The notes under the pieces are model-generated. The model was not told the origin of the DNA, ran no database searches, and was given only the letters and a program-made list of their open reading frames with translations. Shown piece by piece: positions 38,431 through 48,092 of a stretch of 64,000 bases of DNA. Each line of letters begins with the position of its first letter. Within the stretch, counting starts at the first letter, position 1. Position numbers and translations under genes: made by a program. The DNA is from Eriocheir sinensis (Eukaryota > Arthropoda > Malacostraca > Decapoda > Varunidae), in assembly GCF_024679095.1 (NCBI RefSeq), contig NW_026111272.1, forward strand, positions 294,564-358,563. The letters run 5' to 3'.

Positions 38431-40383
38431 ATATGGATTCGATGGAACGACTTTCTGAAACACGTCTTCCATCTCGCGAAGATTTTTCAATTCGCTTCAA
38501 GAAGCAGAACTTTCCGAAAGTGATTATGAACATGCTCAGAATGTTTGAAAAGTAGCTGGGTGTCAGAGCCTGAAGGACTATTTGTTGCTTTAAGTAAAAG
38601 TGGATGTTGGCCTTCTATGTGATGTCTTCCCTGAGTGGAGAGGTATTTTGAAAACCCAGTGGACGTTTGATATTGTAAATTATGTTAGCCTGCCAGGATT
38701 TGCCTATGACTCTTTTCTGTTAAAAACACAGCAGGAATTAGAGGTGCTTAGTAGCCCAGACATATCATTGCATTCAAACAAATGTGCGGGGGGGCTACAC
38801 AAGTGTTCTGCGTCGTTTTGCGCGCGCCAATAACATCTACACGAACCCTCAGTTTAATCCAAAACATGATAGAAGCACTTTCCTTTCATATATTGACTTC
38901 AGCAGTCTTTATCCCACTGTAATGCAAGAGAAGTTGCCATGTGGGGATATGAGAAGACTAGATGAGACAGAAATGCAATCGTTTTTTGAGCGGGGGCTTG
39001 GTCAGTCAAGCAACCAATGGCGATGTTGGATACCTCATTTTGTGCGATACTGAGGCTGTCTCACGTGAAGTCATTGAGAAAACGGATGACCTCCCACTGA
39101 TCATCAGAAGACACAATATCACCAATAGAGATATATCGTCAGTCACACGCGAATGATATGGAGAAGAAAACCGTCCAGTACCGTGTAAGAACATAAAACT
39201 GATTGGAACACATGCTGCTCAGGAGAAAATGCTGTTTGCTCTGCCCCTCCTTAAACTACTTATTCAACTAGGCCTGGTTGTTAAAAAAAAGTGCATGCTA
39301 TTTATACGTTTAAGAAAAAGCACTTTCTTGCGGACTTCATTCAGGATAACATAGAAGCCCGCAAAAGTGCTACTTGCCCTATCAAAAAAATGCAATCAAG
39401 TGTATTTCAAACAGCATGTTTGGTCGATTCCTGATGAACGCGGCCAAATATAGTGAAGACACAGATATTGTCACCAACCGCGAAAAGTTTTTGAAGCTGG
39501 TCCCAAGTCCTTACTTTAAACGCGTTGTACCCCTCAATGATGACCATGTAGTTGTAGTTCGCCATAAGAAATATTCACAGGTGAATCATCCAAACTACAT
39601 TGGCTACTACATCCTAGAGCTGTCCATGCTGCGACTATATGATTTATTTTACAATGTCATGAAGGCTCATTACGGGGATCGGGCGAAACTAGTGTATTGT
39701 GACACTCATTCCTTAATAACAGAAACTGAAACTCCTGATCTATTACAGAGTACTCGCAGGAACCCCTCAAAAGCTATATAGACACAAGTAACTTTAGCTC
39801 CTCACATTCCATGTACAACTAAGGAAAGCTTGGATTTCTCAAGTCTGAAGTGGGGGAAAGAACCATCTCAGAATTTGTAGGTGTAAGACCAAAGTGTTAC
39901 TCCATCCTCTTGGCAGACGGTGACCGGTTGAGTTCAGCTAAGGGCGTTTAAAAAAAAAAAATGCTCATCAGCGATACAAAGACGTCCTATTCCAGAAGCA
40001 AACATTTACCCTTGGCTCAGGGATTCACAGTGCGCAATGGACGAATGAGTACAATAAAATATCCCAAGAGAAAGATATCTGTAGTTGAGGACAAAGGATA
40101 CTACATTAGCACCTTGGAGTCACGGTCTTACGGTCATCCCGATAATTCTACAGAGGTAGAGGAGAGGAAGGAAGAGAAGGAGGAGGAGGAGGAAGCCCAG
40201 ATCATGACACTGTCAAACGAAGAAAATTTGGTGGAAGGTGATAAAAAAGGCATAACAGAAGCGAGGCTAGCCGAGGTAACGGATGGGCAAGATATCGGCG
40301 AAATGGGACAACAAGAAGAAGAAACCTATGAGTTGTGGGGAGAACGAGATATGCTGGTCGAGCAATATTTTAATAATATTTAA
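38431..40383 (+). pseudogene. PolB left copy, polymerase core and C-terminus
   Basis: The frames read in order Exo III-like YLKVDVGLL equivalent (38590-38640, shifted), a GGYTSVLRRFARANN segment, motif A DFSSLYPTVM (38893-38922), motif B AIKCISNSMFGRFLMNAAK, and motif C as YCDTHS (39696-39713), where the right copy has YCDTDS. The second catalytic Asp is thus lost here. Several frameshifts and the early stop at 39781 follow. The last frame (39961-40383) has SVVEDKGYYI and a glutamate-rich tail. It is inactive. Confidence 0.8.
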
Positions 40384-40799
40384 TAAATCAAATGCTCTCA
40401 TCACCCCCCCTTGAATACATGCTAGAAGATACAGACTTCTCAGAATAAATTGTAGTTGTTTATAAGATACGGACTGGTGTGAATGTTGTATATACTGTCT
40501 ATAGTGTAAGAATTTGAATGCTATTTTTATGTTAAATATAAAATATACGTAAATATGTTATGTATATATGACTAATGTTGGAGTCTATGATATTATAAAA
40601 TTGCTCATGATGAATCTGTAATCATAATTTGACCAAATTCCAATAAACATTGAGTTTGTTTGACTTATTTATATGTCCTTTATCAAAAACTGATGAAAAC
40701 AAAACACAATAATTGTCTTAAAATTTATTTGATTTGTGGAAACATATGGATAAAACGCTTTTATGTTTTGATCTGGCTCATATCTAAAAAAAATAATAA
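40384..40799. other. AT-rich spacer after PolB, left copy
   Basis: Matches 45145-45490 in reverse. No gene is seen. It contains AATAAACATTGAGTTTGTTTG, which includes a possible polyadenylation signal (AATAAA at about 40641) for PolB. Confidence 0.45.
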
Positions 40800-41016
40800 T
40801 AATGTCGCGAAATGTGCGCGGCAGCGGCGGCGGCGGCGGCGGCGGCGGCAGCGGGCGCTGTGGCGGCGGCGACATCGTGCGACGACAGGATGCGACAGGA
40901 TTGCGCGCGGGCTCGGGGCGGGGCTGGGCGGGGCGGCAGCACGGGGCAGTGGTGGTGACGAGTGAGGACCTGTGTGGAGCCAGACCACTGATTTAAGCGT
41001 GTTATACAAGCCACGA
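40800..41016. repeat. GC-rich CGG-repeat block, left copy
   Basis: About 200 bases of very GC-rich, CpG-rich DNA with (CGG)n at 40826-40852, in sharp contrast to the surrounding AT-rich sequence. The reverse complement is at 44930-45140, with fewer CGG units. Both blocks end at GGAACT, where the sequence breaks into different parts of the capsid-like gene. Confidence 0.7.
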
Positions 41017-41099
41017 AATAGGAACTTGAAAATTATTTATGCTGAGAATAGCTTCATGGAATGTAATACACTTCAATATGAAAAAATCAATAAAGTCAA
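41017..41099 (+). pseudogene. Fragment of the capsid-like gene (middle part), + orientation
   Basis: The DNA matches - strand 43565-43645 with few changes (AAATTATTTA.GCTGAGAA and GTAATACACTTCAATATGAAAA). It begins directly at the end of the GC-rich block and stops after about 80 bases. Confidence 0.65.
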
Positions 41100-41123
41100 T
41101 ACTTACTTTTTTATGGACACGTG

Positions 41124-41591
41124 TTAAATGCTGTAAGCGAATCTCATCACGTGTTCATCATTCCTCGAATATTCGGTCTTGGAAAACTCCATACATATTT
41201 TTTCAAGAGTTTCTCTTACACCAAAATGGGAAACATTGTAGGCAAAGTACATGGCATAAGCCCCACACACATCGCTTCGCGTGCTTTGAAGTCGAAATGC
41301 ATTTTTATATATACTGAGCCCGGGGTAAGCAATATAATTAAAATAATCAAAGTATAATTTGGGGTCGAGAGCATAATTATCTAAGAACACTACCATGTTC
41401 GGTTCATAGTAGAGACAAATCCAGTGTCCCATTTCTCTTTTAGAATAACTTGGTAGCGTATTGACAATGCACACTATAGGTTTTCTATATCGAGGTATAG
41501 ATTTTACCTCGTCTGCCAATAACACGCCTAAAAACAGGGCTTGTTTCTCTATGCGCCCCCTTAATACTCTTTCAATCTCCATGTTGTTCAT
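41124..41591 (-). CDS. Adenain-like cysteine protease (Polinton PRO)
   Basis: 155 residues, open from ATG to stop. The order of motifs is that of adenovirus-type maturation proteases (peptidase family C5): FLGVLLADE near residue 20, CIVNTLPS at 41-48, GHWICLYYE with His56, VVFLDNYALDP with Asp71, Gln102 in RLQS, and the catalytic Cys109 in SDVCGAYAMYF. All four key residues are present. In Polintons and adenoviruses this enzyme cleaves capsid precursors during virion maturation. Its start overlaps the stop of the upstream capsid-like frame. It is the only virus-like gene here that looks intact. Confidence 0.8.
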   Translation of the reverse strand: MNNMEIERVLRGRIEKQALFLGVLLADEVKSIPRYRKPIVCIVNTLPSYSKREMGHWICLYYEPNMVVFLDNYALDPKLYFDYFNYIAYPGLSIYKNAFRLQSTRSDVCGAYAMYFAYNVSHFGVRETLEKICMEFSKTEYSRNDEHVMRFAYSI

Positions 41592-41593
41592 CG

Positions 41594-41760
41594 CACAGTC
41601 GCTTCAAGCTCGTACATCACACTGTAGTCGTCAAAGCCCTCCATTAATTTCAACGGGCAAATTATCATTCAAGTCTTCAGCACGCAAATCAAAAGTGCAA
41701 AGCATTGCCCCCTTGCCGAAAATATCCTTTCCGATTAAGGCAAACGACTCAGGTGATAAA
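41594..41760 (-). pseudogene. C-terminal piece of the capsid-like gene
   Basis: The - strand frame contains FALIGKDIFGKGAMLCTFDL and then a short shift before YSVMYELEATV. A hydrophobic FA..G..L.TFDL string followed by a final beta-rich stretch fits the C-terminus of double-jelly-roll major capsid proteins. The reading frame ends overlapping the protease ATG. It is separated from the main capsid-like part (43194-43800) by about 1.4 kb. The assignment is tentative. Confidence 0.45.
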
Positions 41761-41777
41761 TGCAAAAATTATCGAAA

Positions 41778-41957
41778 ATGAGAAAATTCGTCAATGATCA
41801 CCCTAAAGGCATAGAGAAAACATTACAGGAAGAATTTTTACCGACCGAGTTTAAATGGGCATTTAAATCGCCGTTTAAATCACCCCGCGCGCTCAGTCAA
41901 AGTTACGTGAGGCAGAAGATACCTTTAGAAAAAAAAATTGTAGGAAAAACACTGTAG
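41778..41957 (+). CDS. Small hypothetical frame, lysine/phenylalanine-rich
   Basis: 59 residues from ATG at 41778 (RKFVNDHPKGIEKTL, then EFKWAFKSPFKSPRALSQ). It reads away from the protease and capsid genes. I do not recognise it. It could be a small virus-like gene or a chance frame. Confidence 0.25.
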   Translation: MRKFVNDHPKGIEKTLQEEFLPTEFKWAFKSPFKSPRALSQSYVRQKIPLEKKIVGKTL

Positions 41958-43193
41958 TATTTAGACACGAATAGTTTTCTCTCTGATGGTGTCTGATACT
42001 TTCTCCTGTGCGCGCGGGACAATACTGTCCCGTACCTCTCACCAGAATTCATCAGTGCGAGTCCTTGTAACGAGGAGGATGGACATAGGTGTGTACGCTC
42101 TACTCCCACACTGCCTTTTTTTTCCTCTTATGACAAAACTGCTGATGATGCTGGCTTCATCCAGTTCAAATACCATTGTCAAGAGGATTGCCTGCTTGCA
42201 GAAGGCACGCCATGGTCGAGTAAATAATGAAGAGAGACAGACAGGCGTTCCACATGGAGCAGCGAGGCTTGACTCGCCACCACGCACCGCTGCTGCCACG
42301 ACTGCTGTTCTTGATGCTTCTGCATCAACACCACCATTACCACAGCCTTCTACTTCAGTTTCAAGAGAGAAGAGCCCATCTCACCATACAACATAAAAAC
42401 AAAAAAATATGAAAACGAATACAAAACAAGGAAAGACAGAGCTTCTGACAGATCATCATAACCAAGAAAGAAGATTAAAACAGAAAAGGAAGGAAGCAAA
42501 TCCTACGAGCCAGATAGTTTCTAACACCAAGTGATGCAAACAAAAACTGGCAACAATGAGGGAGGCGGTGGCTCCCTGACACCCTCACCATTGAGTAAGT
42601 AATACTTCAACAAGAAGTGGGTTCAGGTGCCATGTTCATGACTCAAGATCACCTAAATAGCAAGACAGCAACATTACAATACCTGGTACTAACAATATTC
42701 GGCACAGTGTGGCCATTCATGGATGAGGAACATCAAAATGTACTTACGTAACTTTAATTGCCCGTATCTCAAAAGTGCATTGCCTTAACTTCAAAATTCC
42801 TGAGATTTGAAAGTTTTTAACCGATCTTAAATCTGTTTGCAGTTTTGGATAGAGTAGTAAAACAGCAACATTTGGTAGTTAGATTTTCCTTATAGATTGT
42901 ATTGGTTGGTCACAAGGAGGATGGAAGCATTAAAAAATAGTGGAAAATGAGTACATTAATAAAAAAATCATAAGTACTATTATTTTTCGAATCCATGGAT
43001 TATCTAAGTTGAAGAAGTAGAGGAATGTTCATTCTTTAATTCTATGTAGAGAAAACTAAAATCGGACTATAAACACAGAAACTCACCCCATTTTTAATGG
43101 GTAGTACATTTACAAAAAAAAAGTGAATTTTTTTTTTTTTCTTTTAAGATATCATCTTGATATTGTAGGTGAATGATCAGTAAAGTACTGCAC
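41958..43193. other. Insertion inside the capsid-like gene, largely unassigned
   Basis: It separates the two capsid-like pieces. 42040-42400 has a + strand frame ending in a proline/serine/alanine-rich stretch (about 60 residues) that I cannot identify. 42561-42650 looks like a degenerate SINE head (GGAGGCGGTGGCTCCCTGAC and GGGTTCAGGTGCC). The rest is AT-rich with GTATCTCAAAAGTGCATTGCC, a phrase resembling the one near 23045. Confidence 0.4.
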
Positions 43194-43800
43194 TCAAACC
43201 ATAAAAAAAATCATGACGATTGGAGTAATATGACACTTTGACCTCGTTGAGTGCCTTAAATGATCTTTGTGAAAACCAAGTACATCCAAAGTACGATGGT
43301 AAAGCTCAGCATAGTCGTAAGGGAATTTACTAGGAATATTATACATGGTTGTACCATTAACACTTAAGCTTATTTGACTTATATCGCCGTGACTCAAATA
43401 CAATGGATTTAGCGCATAGTCGCTAGAATGAGCTCCCATGCTCGTTATAATAAGTGAGAGTTTTTTTTCCGGAATAACATTACCCCACGGTTGATCTTAC
43501 GTTCCTGAGGTTTGGTCTTTGGCTAGCACATAGGTTTTCAAGAGGGTTTTGGTAAATGTCGATTTTAAAAGATTCCTCGATGATTTTTTTCATATTGAAG
43601 TGTATTACATTCAATGAATCTGTTCTCAGCGTAAATAATTTTCTACTAAGGATTTCAGAGGCTGTGCGGCCTCGTTTTTTGGGAATAATATCGTAACGAA
43701 CAATCGTATCGGTACGAGATTTTGCGACAGTGTATTTCACACACTGCCTTAATTTTGAAGGGTATCGCCAACCGCCACAAGTAGAGAATAAAGGCACTTG
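43194..43800 (-). pseudogene. Major-capsid-like gene, main part
   Basis: Frames on - from ATG at 43797 encode CGGWRYPSKLRQCVKYTVAK and KKRGRTASEILSRKLFTLRT, then, after a shift near 43485, VIPEKKLSLIITS and NPLYLSHGDISQISLSVNGT. The string IP.K...I......NP...L.H.DI..I.L.VNG is the pattern of Polinton/adintovirus double-jelly-roll major capsid proteins. The N-terminal part is less recognisable. It is broken by a stop and a frameshift near 43490 and cut by the insertion below 43194. Confidence 0.6.
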
Positions 43801-43900
43801 TCCCTATACCAAGAGGTAAGTCATCAGTGTCAGGCAAAGATACGAACACAACCAGATCCGCCCACCTTGACTCCCTCATCTCCGCCTCCTCCCTTCTCCT

Positions 43901-43952
<52 letters not shown>

Positions 43953-44581
43953 AAGATACATACATACTCGAGAATGATTTTTTTTTTTCAATTAAGGCAT
44001 GCTTGATGTGATACTGGGACTTTAATTTTGAGCATAGTGATACACATCTGGGCCGTGGACGTAATGACATGTGAGAGTAGGGTGAGGTGGTAAATGATGA
44101 CTACCATGATTGATGGTAGAACGATTGCTCGCTTGTATTTGTTTCTCTCTCGTTTGTTTTTTGTTGTTTTCCTTTTTGCTACCTTTCTTCGTCACCTGAC
44201 TTTGACTCGCGGCACCAGTCGTCAAGTGTACCAGAGAGAAGATAAAATGGCCACTAAGATACAGCACTGTCGCCATGGCTGCAGAAATGCGTTTGTCACG
44301 CGACTTGTTAACTTTTTTAACAAGGAGAAGGCCAGCAATAGCCTTAAGATTGCTTTGAATAGGTAAGTTTTTATTGTTTTCTCTTGTTTAACATACGAAA
44401 ACGTACACCATAAACCACCAAACCACTACGCTACCAATAGTTACGGAGGTAATTAGGCTATGTAAGTAACACGTTACCCTACTCTCAACTTTATTTAAAG
44501 GATGCCTATCAGTATTAGAAAGAGTATATAACGCCACTACAATTAATGCATGCCTTTCATTCATTATAGTTACGAAGCTAC

Positions 44582-44653
<72 letters not shown>

Positions 44654-44699
44654 GAAGGGCGGAGGCGGGAGATGGAGGGAAGAGGAACAAGGTGGGCGG
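43801..44699. other. Centre of the palindrome, with CT/AG tracts and a possible small exon
   Basis: (CT)n at 43906-43951 and (AG)n at 44584-44650 are mirror images at the edges of a 632-base unpaired spacer. In the spacer, 44248-44363 reads MATKIQHCRHGCRNAFVTRL and is followed by GGTAAGT, a good splice donor. It might be a first exon of an unknown gene, but I do not recognise it. Confidence 0.35.
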
Positions 44700-44924
44700 A
44701 GCCTCTGGTAGTTGTGTTCGTATCTTTGCCTGACACTGATGACTTTACCCTCTTGGTATAGGGACAAGTGCCTTTATTCTCTACTTGTGGCGGTTGGCGA
44801 TACCCTTCAAAATTAAGGCAGTGTGTGAAATACACTGTCGCAAAATCTCGTACCGATACGATTGTTCGTTACGATATTATTCCCAAAAAACGAGGCCGCA
44901 CAGCCTCTGAAATCCTTAGTAGTT
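44700..44924 (+). pseudogene. 5' part of the capsid-like gene, inverted duplicate
   Basis: Matches 43655-43870 in reverse, including CTTTGCCTGACACTGATGAC and the frame from CGGWRYPSK to TASEILS. The gene then stops at CCTTAGT, where the GC-rich block begins. The missing next bases of the same gene are those found at 41017. Confidence 0.7.
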
Positions 44925-44929
44925 CCTTT

Positions 44930-45140
44930 ATCGTGGCTTGTATAACACGCTTAAATCAGTGGTCTGGCTCCACACAGGTCCTCACACGTCACCACCACTA
45001 CCCCGTGCTGCCGCCCCCGCCCCGCTCCGCCCCGTACCGAGCCCGCGCGCAATCCTGTCGCATCCTGTCGTCGCACGATGTCGCCGCCGCCGCAGCGCCC
45101 GCTGCTACCGCCGCCGCGCACATTTCGCGACAGTAATTTT
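44930..45140. repeat. GC-rich block, right copy
   Basis: Reverse complement of 40800-41016, sharing ACACGCTTAAATCAGTGGTC and GCGCGCAATCCTGTCGCATC, with a shorter CCG repeat. Confidence 0.7.
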
Positions 45141-45493
45141 TTTTATATATGAGCCAGATCGAAACATAAAAGCGTTTTGTTTCCACAAATCGAATAAATT
45201 TTAAGACAATTGTTGTGTTTTTTCATCCGTTTTAGATAAAGGACATATAAACAAGTCAAACAAACTCAATGTTTATTGGAATTTGGTCAAATTATGATTA
45301 CAGATTCATCAAGTGCAATTTTATAATATCAATGACTCCAACATTAGTCCTATATATATAACACATTTACATATATTTTATATTTAACATAAAAATAGCA
45401 TTCAAATTCTTACACTATAGACAGTATATACAACATTCACACCAGTCCGTATCTTATAAACAACTACAATTTATTCTGAGAAGACTGTATCTT

Positions 45494-46860
45494 TTAACAT
45501 GTATTCAAGGGGGGGAGAGAGAGCATTTGATTTATTTCTTCCTGTTCCGCGGCTAGCATTAGCATGTCATCCTCCATCGGTACCTGTATTTTCGAGGGAA
45601 AATATTGCTCGACCAGCACATCCCGTTCTCCCCACAACTCATAGGTTTCTTCTTCTTGTTGTCCCATTTCGCCGATCTCTTGCCTACCCATTACCTCGGC
45701 TAGCCTCGCTTCTGTTATGCCTCTTCCATCACCTTCCTCCAAATTTTCTTCGTTTGACAGTGTCATGATCTGGGCTTCCTCCTACTCCTCCTTCTCTTCC
45801 TCCCTCTCCTCTACCTCTGTAGAATTATCGGGATGACCGTAAGACCGTGACTCCAAGGTGTTAATGTAGTATCTTTTGTCCTCAACTACAGATATCCCTC
45901 TCTTGGGATATTTTATTGTACTCATGCGTCCATTGCGCAATGTGAATCCCTGAGCCAAAGGTAAATGTTTGTTTCTGGAATAGGACGTATTTGTATCGCT
46001 GATGAGCAATTTTTTTCTTTATGAACTTTGAAACGTCCTTAGCTGAACTCAACCGGTCGCCGTCTGCCAAGAGGATGGAGTAGCACTTTGTTCTTACACC
46101 TACAAATTTTGAGATGGCTCTTTCCCCCACTTCAGACTTGAGAAATCCGAGCTTTTCTTTGTTGTCTGTGTTGTACAAGGAATGTGAGGAGCTAAAGTTA
46201 CTTGTGTCTATATAGCTTTTGAGGGGTTACTGCGAGTACTCTGTTAATAGATCAGGAGTTTCAATTTCTGTTATTAAGGAATCAGTGTCACAATACACTA
46301 GTTTCGCCCGATCCCCGTAATGAGCCTTCATGACATTGTAAAATAAATCATATAGTCGCAGCATGGACAGCTCTAGGATGTAGCAGCCAATGTAGTTTGG
46401 ATGATTCACCTGTGAATATTTCTTATGGCGAACTACAACTACATGGTCATCATTGAGGGGTACATCACGTTTAAAGTAAGGACTTGGGACCAGCTTCAAA
46501 AACTTTTCGCGGTTGGTGACAATATCTGTGTCTTCACTACATTTGGCCGCGTTCATCAGGAATCGACCAAACATGCTGTTTGAAATACACTTAGTTGCAT
46601 TTTTTTGATAGGGCAAGTAGCACTTTTGCGGACTTCTATGTTATCCTGAATGAAGTCTGCAAGAAAGTGCTTTTTCTTAAACGTATAAATAGCATGCACT
46701 TTTTTTAACAACCAGGCCTAGTTGAATAAGTAGTTTAAGGAGGGGCAGAGCAAACAGCATTTTCTCCTGAGCAGCATGTGTTCCAATCAGTTTCATGTTC
46801 TTACACGGTACTGGACGGTTTTCTTCTTCATATCATTAGCGTGTGACTGACGGTATATCT
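45494..46860 (-). pseudogene. PolB right copy, motif B to C-terminus
   Basis: On -: motif B ATKCISNSMFGRFLMNAAK, motif C intact as YCDTDSLI (46279-46297), then GFLKSEVGERAISKFVGV, ISVVEDKRYYI and a glutamate-rich stretch ending with MLSLPPLNTC at 45494. It has a stop after TEYSQ, a frameshift near 46000 and a TAG in the acidic stretch. The last 26 residues (after VEQYF) are deleted in the left copy, so only this copy shows the true C-terminus. Confidence 0.8.
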
Positions 46861-47805
46861 CTACGGTGACATACGACAGCCCATTGCAGCATAGGAGTCT
46901 AGAAGACATTTCACTCCATTTCTAAACTCTAGAGATCTCTTGTTGCCTAGGAAGTTTTCACAGAGGAATTTGAAGGATTCCCAAGCTTTAAGCTCTGTCT
47001 CATCTAGGGTTGTGAGGAGGTTATTGTCCTTCAGGAGTTCTTTTATCTGCGGACCTACAAATAAGCCTTCCTTCAGTTTTGCCTCTGTGATTTTTGGAAA
47101 CTTAGCCTTCACATATTCGAAACCTCCTGAGTTTCTGGGTTTACAAGTGGCTTACTCTGGACGCTAAAAAAACCCGGCTCATATGATTTTCAGGCCACTC
47201 TGATTGCACATAGTGCTTGGCAGTTGCTCTTATTAAACCAATCGCTTAGTCCATTTGAACAAGCTGAGCAGATGATATGCGGTGTCCAACTCTTATCTTG
47301 ATCTCCAAGAGAGTATCCAAAGTATAGCTGGTAGATCTTCTTGATTTCAATTGTGATGACACGTTGCTGAGCTTTGGTGGTAAATGAACCACAGACATAA
47401 CAAAATGTATCAGGACTGTTCTTGCAATGCCTAGACATCCTGAATAGAGTTTGATGATGGTGATGATGGTGGGACACCTGAAACAAAAAGTAAAGTTTTT
47501 GAAGGTACAAAAAATGATCGATGAAATATTTTATGAAAAATGCTTGACTCAACGATCTAAAATAATAATGGAAAACATAAAATTACATAATGCACACTTT
47601 TGGTTATAAAATACCAATCAGCATTTACCTGTAAAAGACGTTTACATGTAGCGATGCTGCTGATTGGAGTTATATGTCTCTCTTATCTCATCAGAAAAGC
47701 TGTGCCTGATAGAAGAAAACCGATTACATTTTTTAAATCAGCGGGCAAAACTAAATATTAAACACCACATAATATATCTGATGAAAATTGGCTGTTGACC
47801 AGTGT
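46861..47805 (-). pseudogene. Foreign insertion in PolB with fragments of a recurrent arthropod gene
   Basis: It replaces about 730 bases of PolB (the left-copy interval 38394-39124, including motif A). On - it encodes MSRHCKNSPDTFCYVCGSFT, LGDQDKSWTPHIICSAC and, from 47112, KFPKITEAKLKEGLFVGPQI and ENFLGNKRS. I know both parts as the N- and C-terminal regions of one uncharacterised, repeated protein of insects and crustaceans with a CxxC finger, probably of transposon origin. The middle is missing and there is no intact frame. Confidence 0.55.
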
Positions 47806-48092
47806 AATGGTAACGCAGGTGCTGGCACATCTTTCAACAGTTGTTGTGTGTATATGGGTTCGTTCCCATTGCTGATGAATTAGTTCGCTAAAGCCGCTAG
47901 TGAACCAGTCATAAAGGCATAAGAGTCAATAAATCTCAAGTCATTTATGATGACTTCATGGTATTTGTGAACTGAATGTTTTGGTCTTAGTTTGATTTTC
48001 AAGTCAGGTAGCGTTAATTCACGCAGGATTCACGACATGTCGTAATCCGCATTATGTGTAATGGGAGTGAGCTGCAATTTGTGATTTTTCAT
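47806..48092 (-). pseudogene. PolB right copy, Exo II part
   Basis: Continues the exonuclease domain: HNADYDMS and LPDLKIKLRPKHSVHKYHEV. It has a stop just after AYCNL (where about 9 bases are missing relative to the left copy) and a second stop before FISNGNEPIY. It ends at the insertion at 47805. Confidence 0.75.

Noticed and set aside
40761..41014. Ala/Arg/Pro-rich frames in the GC-rich block
   Set aside because: Produced by the CGG repeat on all frames; the mirror block does not keep the frames.
41461..41781. 106-residue + strand frame
   Set aside because: Antisense shadow of the protease gene.
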